Shown in pieces: positions 7,400 to 13,810 of a DNA stretch of 27,218 nt. Origin of the DNA: Clostridiaceae bacterium (GTDB taxonomy: Bacteria > Bacillota > Clostridia > Oscillospirales > Acutalibacteraceae); the NCBI GenBank assembly GCA_904501705.1, contig CAJGCA010000018.1:1-27218 (forward strand). Reading direction: 5' to 3'. The notes under the pieces were generated by a model, which worked only from the letters and a program-made list of their open reading frames with translations, did not search any database and was not told the DNA's origin. The translations under genes were made by a program, and so were the position numbers. Within the stretch, counting starts at the first letter, position 1. Every line of letters begins with the position of its first letter.

Positions 7400-7407
7400 A
7401 TACCTTG

Positions 7408-7436
7408 CGCTCGGCGAGAGGACATCCCGCCGAGCG
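7408..7436 (+). other. Leader hairpin before tRNA-Ala
   Basis: CGCTCGGCG (7408-7416) and CGCCGAGCG (7428-7436) are perfect 9-bp arms around an 11-base loop, ending 6 bases before the mature tRNA. It falls within the precursor and may guide 5' processing. A related pair, TCGGC/GCCGA, precedes the broken tRNA copy downstream. Confidence 0.5.
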
Positions 7437-7442
7437 GAATAT

Positions 7443-7519
7443 GGGCCCGTAGCTCAGCTGGGAGAGCGCACGGTTCGCATCCGTGAGGTTCGAGGGTTCG
7501 ATCCCCTTCGGGTCCACCA
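7443..7519 (+). tRNA. tRNA-Ala (anticodon CGC)
   Basis: A full cloverleaf folds. The acceptor stem is GGGCCCG with CGGGTCC (one G-T pair). The D arm is GCTC...GAGC. The anticodon stem is CACGG/CCGTG around loop TTCGCAT, giving anticodon CGC, which reads the alanine codon GCG. The T loop is TTCGATC. The discriminator base is A and CCA is encoded. Confidence 0.95.
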
Positions 7520-7527
7520 AAAGATAA

Positions 7528-7560
7528 GTCTGCAACCCCTTGTGGGTTGCAGGCTTTTCT
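7528..7560 (+). terminator. Terminator of tRNA-Ala
   Basis: The arms GTCTGCAACCC (7528-7538) and GGGTTGCAGGC (7544-7554) form an 11-bp stem with one wobble pair and loop CTTGT, followed by TTTTCT. Confidence 0.85.
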
Positions 7561-7610
7561 TCTTTGTTGGGACTCGGAGGGTGGAGAACCCTCCTTATTT
7601 GCCGCAAAGC
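7555..7610. repeat. Post-terminator module, copy A
   Basis: This runs from the T tract of the first terminator. The segment TGGGACTCG, then AGGGTGGAGAACC, then TTTGCCGC.AAGC recurs about 150 bases downstream as copy B with few changes. Within copy A, GGAGGG and CCCTCC can pair. It contains no credible gene. Confidence 0.75.
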
Positions 7611-7637
7611 AAATAACAGTGAGGTCGGCGCAAGCCG

Positions 7638-7671
7638 AGCTCAGGGGTTCAGATCCCCTTCGGGTCCACCA
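7638..7671 (+). pseudogene. tRNA-Ala remnant (D-arm piece plus T arm and 3' acceptor)
   Basis: AGCTCAG, as in the D arm of the intact tRNA, is joined directly to GGGTTCAGATCCCC (T arm) and TTCGGGTCCACCA (3' acceptor). The last 20 bases before and including CCA are identical to the intact gene. The 5' acceptor strand and anticodon arm are missing, so it cannot make a tRNA. It looks like a duplicated copy with an internal deletion. Confidence 0.7.
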
Positions 7672-7672
7672 A

Positions 7673-7713
7673 AAAACACGGCATACCGTTTCTGCGGTGT
7701 GCCGTGTTTTCTT
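7673..7713 (+). terminator. Terminator after the tRNA remnant
   Basis: 15-bp arms at 7673-7687 and 7696-7710 (core ACACGGCATACC / GGTGTGCCGTGT, one wobble pair), loop GTTTCTGC, ending in TTTT. The stem sequence is unrelated to the first terminator although the flanks are conserved. Confidence 0.8.
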
Positions 7714-7760
7714 TGATGGGACTCGCAAGGGTGGAGAACCATCCATGTTTGCCGCGAAGC
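7707..7760. repeat. Post-terminator module, copy B
   Basis: Second copy of the module at 7555-7610, with the shared blocks TGGGACTCG, AGGGTGGAGAACC and TTTGCCGC.AAGC. The GGAGGG/CCCTCC pairing of copy A is not kept here. Confidence 0.75.
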
Positions 7761-7806
7761 CTTGTATACTCATATGATTCAATCTGTCAAGTTTATCCCC
7801 TTCACA

Positions 7807-8289
7807 TCATCCGCGAACATCCATATCCAGCCACCATTGCAGCGCATTGCCACCTGTACGGATGGTATAGAGAATGTAATAGCCGTCTTCTCCGACCGTT
7901 TTGCGGAATGCGAGGTTGGCCTCCCCCAGCACCGTGATTTCCTGCCCGCGTTGCGGCTCAACGCGATAGGTCACGCGCAAATCCTCGTTATATCCCACGT
8001 AATGCGCACGCAATTCTTTGATTGATTCATCGCTCTTAATTAGCAACGCGCCGAAATACTGCACGCTGCCCGCCGGATTGTTAAAGCGACCTGCGAGCGA
8101 GGCTGTTTCTATAATTGAGGTATCCGCAGGCAACGAAAGCGCTTCCATCTCCCGCGCAACGCCCATAGCAATCGCATTGTTCGCGATCGGCACCGCCAAA
8201 CCCATCACCAACAGCACCACCGCAAGCACGACCATGATGACGCGGATCGCGCGACGGTACTTATCTTTTGTTTTATCATTGAGCGCCAC
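7807..8289 (-). CDS. Small single-pass membrane protein, unknown function
   Basis: I do not recognise this 160-residue protein. A basic N terminus (about 1-16, DKTKDKYRRAIR) is followed by one strong hydrophobic segment (about 17-40, IMVVLAVVLLVMGLAVPIA), then a mixed domain of about 115 residues outside the membrane with strand-like stretches (GSVQYFGALLIKS, DLRVTYRVEPQ, GYYILYTIRTGG). The start is a GTG with GGGGTG a few bases upstream; the first in-frame ATG (residue 19) would cut into the membrane segment. It seems to stand alone between the tRNA repeats and copA. Confidence 0.75.
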   Translation of the reverse strand: MALNDKTKDKYRRAIRVIMVVLAVVLLVMGLAVPIANNAIAMGVAREMEALSLPADTSIIETASLAGRFNNPAGSVQYFGALLIKSDESIKELRAHYVGYNEDLRVTYRVEPQRGQEITVLGEANLAFRKTVGEDGYYILYTIRTGGNALQWWLDMDVRG

Positions 8290-8409
8290 AAAATCACCCC
8301 GTACACAATTGCTATATAGTCAAATAATAGTAACATAAATCTCTACGAATTTCAACGCGTAGGCACCAAAAGGCCCGATCAACAAAATTTCGTTGATTGG
8401 GCTGATTGC

Positions 8410-8610
8410 TTACAGAACCTTGTAGCCTTGCTGTTCGACAGCCGCGTTCAGCGTATTGACAGACACATCCTTTGTCAGTGTGACAACTGCCGTTCCGCTC
8501 TCGTGGCTGACATCCGCCGCCGCAACGCCGTCGAGTGCCTCCAGCACCGACTTGACGCGACCCGAGCAATGCGGGCACATCATACCCTCAATCTTCAGTG
8601 TGATCTCCAT
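8410..8610 (-). CDS. Possible internally initiated CopZ-like copper chaperone
   Basis: Inside copA, in the same frame, an ATG at 8610 is preceded by a GGAGG (8619-8623) exactly 8 bases away, in the short charged linker between pump and last HMA domain. Starting there gives a 66-residue protein, MEITLKIEGMMCPHCSGRVK onwards. This is the size and content of a free CopZ chaperone, with metal-binding CPHC at residues 12-15. Sequence shows the start signals; that free protein is made is inference. It would hand Cu(I) to the pump. The alternative is that the site is a relic of two genes whose stop codon was lost. Confidence 0.5.
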   Translation of the reverse strand: MEITLKIEGMMCPHCSGRVKSVLEALDGVAAADVSHESGTAVVTLTKDVSVNTLNAAVEQQGYKVL

Positions 8611-10890
8611 ATTGTTTTCCTCCGTTTCTATGGTTTCACCGCGGGATTTCCGCTCGAAGCGGAAGAAATTCAGCCGCAGCGCATTAGTGACAACGCAAAC
8701 GCTTGACAGGCTCATCGCCGCCGCCCCGAACATCGGGTTTAGCTCCCAACCCAGCGCGACGATGAACACGCCCGCCGCCAGCGGGATGCCGATGACATTG
8801 TAGATGAACGCCCAAAACAGATTTTCGCGGATGTTGCGGATGGTGGCGCGGCTCAAACGGATCGCCGCGGCAACATCGGTCAGGCGGCTGTGCATCAGCA
8901 CGACATCCGCCGCGTCGATCGCCACATCCGTACCCGCGCCGATCGCGATGCCGACATCCGCGCGGGTAAGGGCGGGCGCGTCGTTGATGCCGTCACCGAC
9001 CATTGCGGTCTTGCCCTCCTGCATCAGGCGACGGATGACCGCCTCCTTGCCGTCGGGCAGGACATCGGCGATCACCTCGTCGACCCCCGCCTTTTGCCCG
9101 ATCGCCCGCGCGGTGCGCTCGTTGTCGCCTGTCAGCATGACCACACGAATGCCCATATCTCGCAGCTGCTTGATCGCAGCCGGGCTGTCTTCCTTGAGCA
9201 CATCGGCGACAGCGATGACACCAAGCAAGTTGCCATCGAGGGCGAAGAACAAGGGGGTCTTCCCCTCCTCTGCCAGTCGAGCGGCGACTTCTTTCGTCGC
9301 CGCGGGAACGGCGGTATGCTCGCCGATAAAGGCGCGGTTGCCGCCGACAAGCGGCTTGCCGTCCAGCACGGCTGTCAGCCCGTTGCCGGGCAGGATGCGA
9401 AACTCCGTCACCGCGGCGGGGGTCAACCCCTGCGCCTCGGCGCGACGGCAGATCGCGCCCGCGAGCGGATGCTCGCTCTTGTGCTCGAGCGCATACGCCG
9501 CCGCGAGCAGGTCGTTCTCATTTCCCGTGACGGGTAGGATGTCGGTCACCGTCGGCTCACCCTTGGTGATGGTGCCCGTCTTGTCCAGCGCGATGATTTT
9601 GGTCAGTCCCGCCTGCTCGAGCGAGGCGGCAGTCTTAAACAGCACACCGTGGCGCGCGCCGACGCCGCTGCCGACCATAATCGCGACGGGGGTGGCAAGC
9701 CCCAAAGCGCAGGGACAGCTGATAACCAGCACCGAGATGCCACGGGCAAGTGCAAAGCCAGCGGTCTGCCCGACGAACAACCATACGACCGCCGTCACCG
9801 CCGCGATGGCGATGACCGTCGGGACAAACACGCCCGACACCTTATCGGCGATCTTGGCGATCGGCGCCTTGGTCGCCGCTGCATCTTCCATAATCTTGAC
9901 AATCTGCGACAGGGTGGTATCCTGCCCGACGCGGGTCGCGCGGCAGCGCAGGAAGCCTGAGCGGTTGATGGTCGCGGCAGACACGGTCTCCCCGACCGCC
10001 TTGTCGACGGGGATGCTCTCACCTGTCAGCGCGGATTCGTCCACCGCGCTGTCCCCCTCGACCACCGTGCCGTCCACCGGTACGGTCTCGCCCGGGCGCA
10101 CGACGAAGATATCCCCCATTTGCACCCGCTCGATCGGCACGATCGTTTCCGCCCCGTCGACCACCACGGTGGCGGTCTTGGGCGCAAGTTGCATCAGACC
10201 CCGCAGGGCATCGGCGGTGCGTCCCTTGGAGCGCGCCTCCAGCATCTTCCCCACCGTGATGAGGGTGAGGATCATCGCCGCGGACTCAAAATAAAACTCG
10301 TGCATATAGTCCATCGCCGCGGCGTGGTCGCCCCGCCCCGCGGCAAAGATCATCGCAAACAGCGCGTAGGTGCTGTAGCCGAACGCCGCGCCCGCGCCAA
10401 GGGACACCAAGGTATCCATATTCGGCGAGCCGTGAAAAAGGCCGCGCACGCCGCTGATAAAGAAGCGCTGATTGATCACCATCACGATGGCGGTGAGCAT
10501 GAGTTGAATCAGCCCCTGCGCGACATGATTTTCCGCAAGCGCAGCGGGCAGCGGCCAGCCCCACATCATACTACCCATCGAGAGGTACATCAGCGGCAAC
10601 AGGAACACAAGCGACGCGATCAGCCTGCGCAAAAGAGCGGGCGTCTCGCGGTCGGTCAGCGGGTCGTCTTGGGGCTGATCCGCCGTAGGCGCCCCTTTAA
10701 GCGCGGCGGAATAGCCCGCCTGCGTCACCGCAGCGATCACCGTCTCAGGAGAGGCCGTGCCCTCGACACCCATGGAGTTGGTCAGCAAGCTCACCGAGCA
10801 GCTCGTCACGCCGTCGACGGCGCACACCGCCTTCTCCACCCGCGCACTGCACGCCGCGCAGGTCATCCCCGTCACGCGATACTGTCTCAC
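8410..10890 (-). CDS. copA: Copper-exporting P1B-type ATPase with extra C-terminal HMA domain
   Basis: This ATP-driven pump exports Cu(I) across the cytoplasmic membrane. Domains in order in the 826-residue protein are: an N-terminal heavy-metal-associated domain with GMTCAAC (8-14); transmembrane helices; the actuator with TGES; the membrane metal site SCPCALGLA; the phosphorylation motif DKTGT; SEHPLAG, the P1B His-Pro motif; GDGINDAP; final helices; and a second HMA domain with GMMCPHC from about residue 769. The GTG at 10890 is chosen because AAAGGAG lies 9 bases upstream. A longer frame to a TTG at 10953 would run through the promoter. The C-terminal HMA looks like a CopZ chaperone joined in frame. 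Confidence 0.95.
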   Translation of the reverse strand: MRQYRVTGMTCAACSARVEKAVCAVDGVTSCSVSLLTNSMGVEGTASPETVIAAVTQAGYSAALKGAPTADQPQDDPLTDRETPALLRRLIASLVFLLPLMYLSMGSMMWGWPLPAALAENHVAQGLIQLMLTAIVMVINQRFFISGVRGLFHGSPNMDTLVSLGAGAAFGYSTYALFAMIFAAGRGDHAAAMDYMHEFYFESAAMILTLITVGKMLEARSKGRTADALRGLMQLAPKTATVVVDGAETIVPIERVQMGDIFVVRPGETVPVDGTVVEGDSAVDESALTGESIPVDKAVGETVSAATINRSGFLRCRATRVGQDTTLSQIVKIMEDAAATKAPIAKIADKVSGVFVPTVIAIAAVTAVVWLFVGQTAGFALARGISVLVISCPCALGLATPVAIMVGSGVGARHGVLFKTAASLEQAGLTKIIALDKTGTITKGEPTVTDILPVTGNENDLLAAAYALEHKSEHPLAGAICRRAEAQGLTPAAVTEFRILPGNGLTAVLDGKPLVGGNRAFIGEHTAVPAATKEVAARLAEEGKTPLFFALDGNLLGVIAVADVLKEDSPAAIKQLRDMGIRVVMLTGDNERTARAIGQKAGVDEVIADVLPDGKEAVIRRLMQEGKTAMVGDGINDAPALTRADVGIAIGAGTDVAIDAADVVLMHSRLTDVAAAIRLSRATIRNIRENLFWAFIYNVIGIPLAAGVFIVALGWELNPMFGAAAMSLSSVCVVTNALRLNFFRFERKSRGETIETEENNMEITLKIEGMMCPHCSGRVKSVLEALDGVAAADVSHESGTAVVTLTKDVSVNTLNAAVEQQGYKVL

Positions 10891-10924
10891 GCTCACCAAC
10901 TCCTTTCCGTTTTTCTTCCCCTCT

Positions 10925-10953
10925 ATTTTACCCGTAAACACACCGCTCGTCAA
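10925..10953 (-). promoter_or_regulatory. Promoter of copA
   Basis: On the minus strand, TTGACG (10948-10953), a 17-base spacer, then TAAAAT (10925-10930). The -10 lies about 35 bases before the GTG start. The spacing is normal, so a CueR-type stretched promoter is unlikely. Confidence 0.75.
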
Positions 10954-10957
10954 GTGG

Positions 10958-10976
10958 CGGTTAGCAAAACTAACCG
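10958..10976. promoter_or_regulatory. Inverted repeat abutting the copA -35: candidate operator
   Basis: CGGTTAG and CTAACCG are perfect 7-bp arms around CAAAA, 4 bases upstream of the copA -35. The GGTTAG/CTAACC arms resemble the core of DtxR/IdeR-type boxes, but the centre is longer than in that consensus. A DtxR-like regulator is encoded at 13398. A link between them is inference. Confidence 0.4.
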
Positions 10977-10988
10977 TCTATATCCCCC

Positions 10989-11009
10989 GCCCCCTTTAGG
11001 CAAGGGGGC
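10989..11009. repeat. GC-rich hairpin upstream of copA
   Basis: GCCCCCTT and AAGGGGGC pair around TAGGC. It lies between the upstream gene's terminator and the copA control region. It could be a dispersed repeat, or a metal-regulator site of the C-tract/G-tract kind bound by CsoR. No csoR gene is in the window. Confidence 0.35.
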
Positions 11010-11023
11010 CTTAAAATCGCACA

Positions 11024-11053
11024 AAAAGCGGCCGTCGGCAGATGCCGACGGCC
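11024..11053 (-). terminator. Terminator of sigma/anti-sigma operon
   Basis: GGCCGTCGGCA (11030-11040) and TGCCGACGGCC (11043-11053) form an 11-bp stem. On the minus strand it is followed by GCTTTTTGTG. Confidence 0.85.
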
Positions 11054-11088
11054 TTTGAAGGAAGATATAGTGCGTTCTCTCTGAAATC

Positions 11089-11940
11089 TTATTGTTGCGA
11101 CCCCGTCACCATCGCGGAAGGGTCGGCGACCGTCGTGCTCGTCGGTGTCATAATCAGCGGCTCGTAGGCAAACACCTCGTCAATCAGCGCCTGATCGTCG
11201 CTGTAGAGGGCATCCGCCATCTCGCGATAGGTGTATCGGTCATTATAATAACCGCTGTACATTTCTGCCTTTTGGTCCAGAATGTCCGCCCACCCCATGG
11301 CGACGATCAATTCCTGCTTTGTTATACCGAAGTGCTTGAGGAAATGCACAACCGTAATTTGCTCACGCTCTTGAGCGGTGAGCTGTGCCGTGTTGAGCCA
11401 ACCGTTCTCTTGCAAATAAGCCTTCACCTTGTCGGGACCGACGTAGACTTCCAGCCGTCCGTCAATGCCGTGATAGAACATCACGTGCTTTTGACAGGCA
11501 TTCTTATCGCCGCCGATGCTGCTCAGACGGACGGTGGTGGTGGCTGCACTACCTTGGGTAACCGTGTGTTTGAGAACGGTCGTTGTCAGATTCCCTGTTG
11601 TCGTGGTGGTATTTTCAAGCGCAGTTTTCTGCGTCGTCGGGTGCGCGAGCGATTGCGTAGTTGTTTGCCATGATTCCTGGGCTATATTGCTCTCCGGCAC
11701 AGAGCTTTCGGGAACACCGACGGGCAGATTAGCGTTCCCGCCACCGCCCAGATGCCCCGTCGCCGCGAGTGAAATAAACAGTACCGCCACACACGCCGCC
11801 AATGCGGCGATAGGCTTTGCATACCGCACGATAAACGGCTTTGGCTTCTCCCCTGCCGTGCGGCAGTAGGTCAGAATATCTTCCTTCAAATTCGGCGGAA
11901 CGGGGATGTCTGCATACAGTTTCTGTAATTCTTGCATCAT
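11089..11940 (-). CDS. Probable anti-sigma factor, single-pass with Thr-rich outer region
   Basis: This 283-residue protein has a short cytoplasmic part (about 1-40, LQKLYADIPVPPNLKEDIL), one membrane helix (about 43-62, PIAALAACVAVLFISLA), a long Thr/Ser-rich linker (about 85-145) and an outer domain of about 130 residues. Its start overlaps the stop of an ECF sigma gene. That arrangement and topology are typical of membrane anti-sigma factors, which hold the sigma factor until an outside signal arrives. It lacks the zinc HxxxCxxC motif of ZAS-type proteins. The outer domain is not one I recognise. The Thr-rich linker may cross the cell wall. Confidence 0.65.
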   Translation of the reverse strand: MMQELQKLYADIPVPPNLKEDILTYCRTAGEKPKPFIVRYAKPIAALAACVAVLFISLAATGHLGGGGNANLPVGVPESSVPESNIAQESWQTTTQSLAHPTTQKTALENTTTTTGNLTTTVLKHTVTQGSAATTTVRLSSIGGDKNACQKHVMFYHGIDGRLEVYVGPDKVKAYLQENGWLNTAQLTAQEREQITVVHFLKHFGITKQELIVAMGWADILDQKAEMYSGYYNDRYTYREMADALYSDDQALIDEVFAYEPLIMTPTSTTVADPSAMVTGSQQ

Positions 11941-12461
11941 AACTGTTCCTCCTTATATAGTTTTTCGAGCAGCTGCCGCCCTTTACGCAAACGCATCTTG
12001 ACCGTCGATTGGGTGAGATGCTCCATTTCGGCGATCTCTCGCACTTTGTAACCGTGGATGTAGTGCAGCATCAGCACACTTTTGTACATATCGGGCAATA
12101 AGCGCAGGGCTTCGGGCAACGAGGACGCCTCGGGCGCCGCCTGCTCGGGCAGATGCTCGAGCGGCACCTGCGGATGCCGTGAGCGAGAACGGTGAACATT
12201 TTTACACAGATTGGTGGACACCCGCAGCAGCCACGCCTTCTCGTGCTCGTCGCTCTCGAAATCGGGTGACTTGCGCCAATAGCGCAGAAAGGTCTCCTGC
12301 ACCACATCCTGCGCGTCCTGCTCCTGCCCGAGCAACATATAGCTATGGCAATACAGCATCGCGCTGTATCGATCCACCGCCGCCTCCAGCATTACCATCG
12401 TTTTCGGGCTGTTCGACATCCATTTCACCGTCCTCTCACGCGCGGCAATGAGCCGCGACAT
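11937..12461 (-). CDS. ECF-type RNA polymerase sigma factor
   Basis: This sigma-70-family factor lacks region 3 and is up to 174 residues long. Region 2 spans about 25-92 (SYMLLGQEQDAQDVVQETFLR, and AWLLRVSTNLCKN). Region 4 spans about 112-165, with the helix-turn-helix YKVREIAEMEHLTQSTVKMR. The ATG at 12461 has GAGGAAAG 7 bases upstream, but a second ATG at 12419 (160 residues) has GAGAGGA and places region 2 at a more usual distance from the start. A hairpin lies between the two. The gene overlaps the anti-sigma gene by 4 bases. Its regulon is unknown; such pairs often answer to envelope stress. Confidence 0.9.
   Translation of the reverse strand: MSRLIAARERTVKWMSNSPKTMVMLEAAVDRYSAMLYCHSYMLLGQEQDAQDVVQETFLRYWRKSPDFESDEHEKAWLLRVSTNLCKNVHRSRSRHPQVPLEHLPEQAAPEASSLPEALRLLPDMYKSVLMLHYIHGYKVREIAEMEHLTQSTVKMRLRKGRQLLEKLYKEEQL
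12441..12457. other. Hairpin at the sigma gene start
   Basis: CGCGGC and GCCGCG pair around AATGA. It covers codons just after the ATG at 12461, or sits in the leader if translation begins at 12419. It could modulate translation of the sigma factor. Confidence 0.35.
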
Positions 12462-12476
12462 CCGCTTTCCTCATCT

Positions 12477-12506
12477 ATCATACACCACAGAGCACCGTTT
12501 GGTCAA
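12477..12506 (-). promoter_or_regulatory. Promoter of sigma/anti-sigma operon
   Basis: On the minus strand, TTGACC (12501-12506), 18-base spacer, TATGAT (12477-12482). It is sigma-A-like, with no AAC-type ECF -35, so autoregulation is not evident. The predicted transcript start lies only about 10 bases before the ATG at 12461. Confidence 0.65.
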
Positions 12507-12532
12507 AGGGATGGAAAATTTTTCTCAGATAT

Positions 12533-12561
12533 TTGACAAAGAATGCGGAAATGAGTATGAT
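12533..12561 (+). promoter_or_regulatory. Promoter of tcdA
   Basis: TTGACA (12533-12538), 17-base spacer, TATGAT (12556-12561). It diverges from the sigma operon promoter. Confidence 0.85.
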
Positions 12562-12593
12562 ATATACATCAAAAAGGCAAAGGACGCGATCAG

Positions 12594-13334
12594 ATGACGG
12601 AAGAATTTTCCCGCACAGCGCTACTGCTCGGTGACGAGGCAATGGAAAAGCTCGCACGCGCCAAGGTGGCGGTGTTCGGCATCGGCGGGGTCGGCGGCTA
12701 CACCGTTGAGGCGCTCGCACGCAGCGGGGTCGGCACGCTGCACCTCATCGACGACGACAAGGTTGCTCTTTCCAACATCAATCGCCAGATCCTCGCCACC
12801 CACGACACCGTCGGGCAGTATAAGGTGGATGTCGCCGCGGCGCGTATCGCCGCCATCAACCCCGCCGCGACGGTGGTCACCCATCGCACCTTCTACCTTC
12901 CGCAGACGGCGGGTGACTTTGACCTCGCGCAATACGACTACATCGTAGACGCCATCGACACCGTTGCGGGCAAGCTCGCCCTCGCCGAGGGCGCGGCCAC
13001 GGCGGGCGTGCCGCTCATCAGCTCCATGGGCGCGGGCAACAAGCTCGACCCCACCGCTTTTCGCGTCGCGGACATTACCGACACCGCGGTGTGTCCCCTC
13101 GCCCGCGTGATGCGTAAGGAACTGAAAAAGCGCGGTATCCACCATCTCAAGGTGGTCTATTCCGAGGAAGAGCCGCTCACCCCACTCGGTGCAATCGCCG
13201 ACAAGCCCGCTGCATCGAGCGACACCCGCCCGCAGCAACGGCGCATAAAACCCACCCCCGGCAGCAACGCTTTCGTCCCCTCGGTGGTCGGGCTGATCAT
13301 CGCGGGCGAGGTCATCAAAGATCTCATCAAGTAG
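12594..13334 (+). CDS. tcdA: tRNA threonylcarbamoyladenosine dehydratase
   Basis: This enzyme of the ThiF/MoeB/E1-like family uses ATP to cyclise t6A37 in ANN-decoding tRNAs to ct6A. The 246-residue protein has the adenylating Rossmann motif GIGGVG (29-34), the acidic stretch LIDDDKVALSNINRQ with the R-x-x-x-x-Q set, DAIDTVAGK, and the late GSNAFVPSVVGLIIAGEVI that closes the TcdA family. It has a good promoter and an AAAGGA-like site before the ATG. The next gene has its own promoter overlapping the end of this one. Confidence 0.93.
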   Translation: MTEEFSRTALLLGDEAMEKLARAKVAVFGIGGVGGYTVEALARSGVGTLHLIDDDKVALSNINRQILATHDTVGQYKVDVAAARIAAINPAATVVTHRTFYLPQTAGDFDLAQYDYIVDAIDTVAGKLALAEGAATAGVPLISSMGAGNKLDPTAFRVADITDTAVCPLARVMRKELKKRGIHHLKVVYSEEEPLTPLGAIADKPAASSDTRPQQRRIKPTPGSNAFVPSVVGLIIAGEVIKDLIK

Positions 13335-13337
13335 CCC

Positions 13338-13366
13338 TTGCTTTTTCCGCCGAATACGTCTATAAT
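13338..13366 (+). promoter_or_regulatory. Promoter of DtxR/MntR-like gene
   Basis: TTGCTT (13338-13343), 17-base spacer, TATAAT (13361-13366). It begins 3 bases after the tcdA stop. It also shows that an in-frame ATG at 13338-13340 or nearby cannot be the real start. Confidence 0.8.
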
Positions 13367-13397
13367 GGATTTATTAACACACAAGGAGTGCATCACG

Positions 13398-13766
13398 ATG
13401 CATCTGCAGGAATCGGGCGAAATGTATCTTGAGACCATCCTCGTCCTGAGCAAAAAAAATCCCGCTGTGCGAGCGATCGACATCAGCGAGCATATGGGGT
13501 ATTCCAAGCCCAGCGTCAGCCGCGCGGTCGGTCTGCTCAAGAACGGCGGGTTCATCACGGTGGACAAGGATGGTTTCATCGCCCTCACCGAGGACGGTCT
13601 CGCCGTCGCGAGCAAGATCTACGAGCGGCACACCCTGCTCACACAGTTTCTCATTCGGCTTGGGGTCGACCCCGACACCGCCTCCGAGGACGCCTGCAAG
13701 CTCGAGCACGCCATCAGCGACACCTCTTTTGAGGCGATCAAGCGCTACGCTAACGAAAACACATAA
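13398..13766 (+). CDS. DtxR/MntR-family metal-dependent regulator
   Basis: This 122-residue regulator has an N-terminal winged helix (about 1-65: ESGEMYLETILVL, then AIDISEHMGYSKPSVSRAVGLL) and a metal-binding dimerisation domain (about 66-122) with LIRLGVDPDTASEDACKLEHAIS, the family's C-x-x-E-H region. It lacks the C-terminal SH3-like domain of DtxR/IdeR, as MntR does, and is somewhat shorter than MntR (about 140). AAGGAG at 13382-13387 supports the start. It probably represses manganese or iron uptake genes; none is in the window. Its stop lies within the start of a shared terminator stem. Confidence 0.88.
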   Translation: MHLQESGEMYLETILVLSKKNPAVRAIDISEHMGYSKPSVSRAVGLLKNGGFITVDKDGFIALTEDGLAVASKIYERHTLLTQFLIRLGVDPDTASEDACKLEHAISDTSFEAIKRYANENT

Positions 13767-13799
13767 AAGATCCCGCGGTCAGCCGACCGCGGGATCTTT
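13766..13799. terminator. Bidirectional terminator between convergent genes
   Basis: AAAGATCCCGCGGTC (13766-13780) and GACCGCGGGATCTTT (13785-13799) are perfect 15-bp arms around AGCC. It serves the DtxR-like gene and the convergent GGGtGRT gene. Confidence 0.9.
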
Positions 13800-13810
13800 G
13801 CGTTTTATCT

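Noticed and set aside
7620..7671. A second complete tRNA gene
   Set aside because: No 5' acceptor strand or anticodon arm can be found; only a D-arm piece, the T arm and the 3' acceptor are present.
7282..7782. 166-residue open frame on the minus strand across the tRNA region
   Set aside because: It is the reverse complement of the tRNA, its remnant and two terminators. Such tRNA-antisense frames look conserved only because the RNA is.
8804..10294. 496-residue open frame on the plus strand
   Set aside because: It lies antisense to copA, whose every catalytic motif is visible. The composition is low-complexity Ser/Ala/Thr, a by-product of GC-rich codons.
8410..10890. Programmed frameshift inside copA
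   Set aside because: I saw no convincing slippery run with a downstream structure at a domain boundary; the internal in-frame start is the better-supported feature.
10891..10953. Longer copA start at TTG 10953
   Set aside because: It would place the -35 and -10 elements inside the gene; the GTG at 10890 has AAAGGAG at 9 bases.
10120..11058. 312-residue open frame on the plus strand
   Set aside because: It runs antisense through copA, its promoter and a terminator; His/Arg-rich composition typical of a shadow frame.
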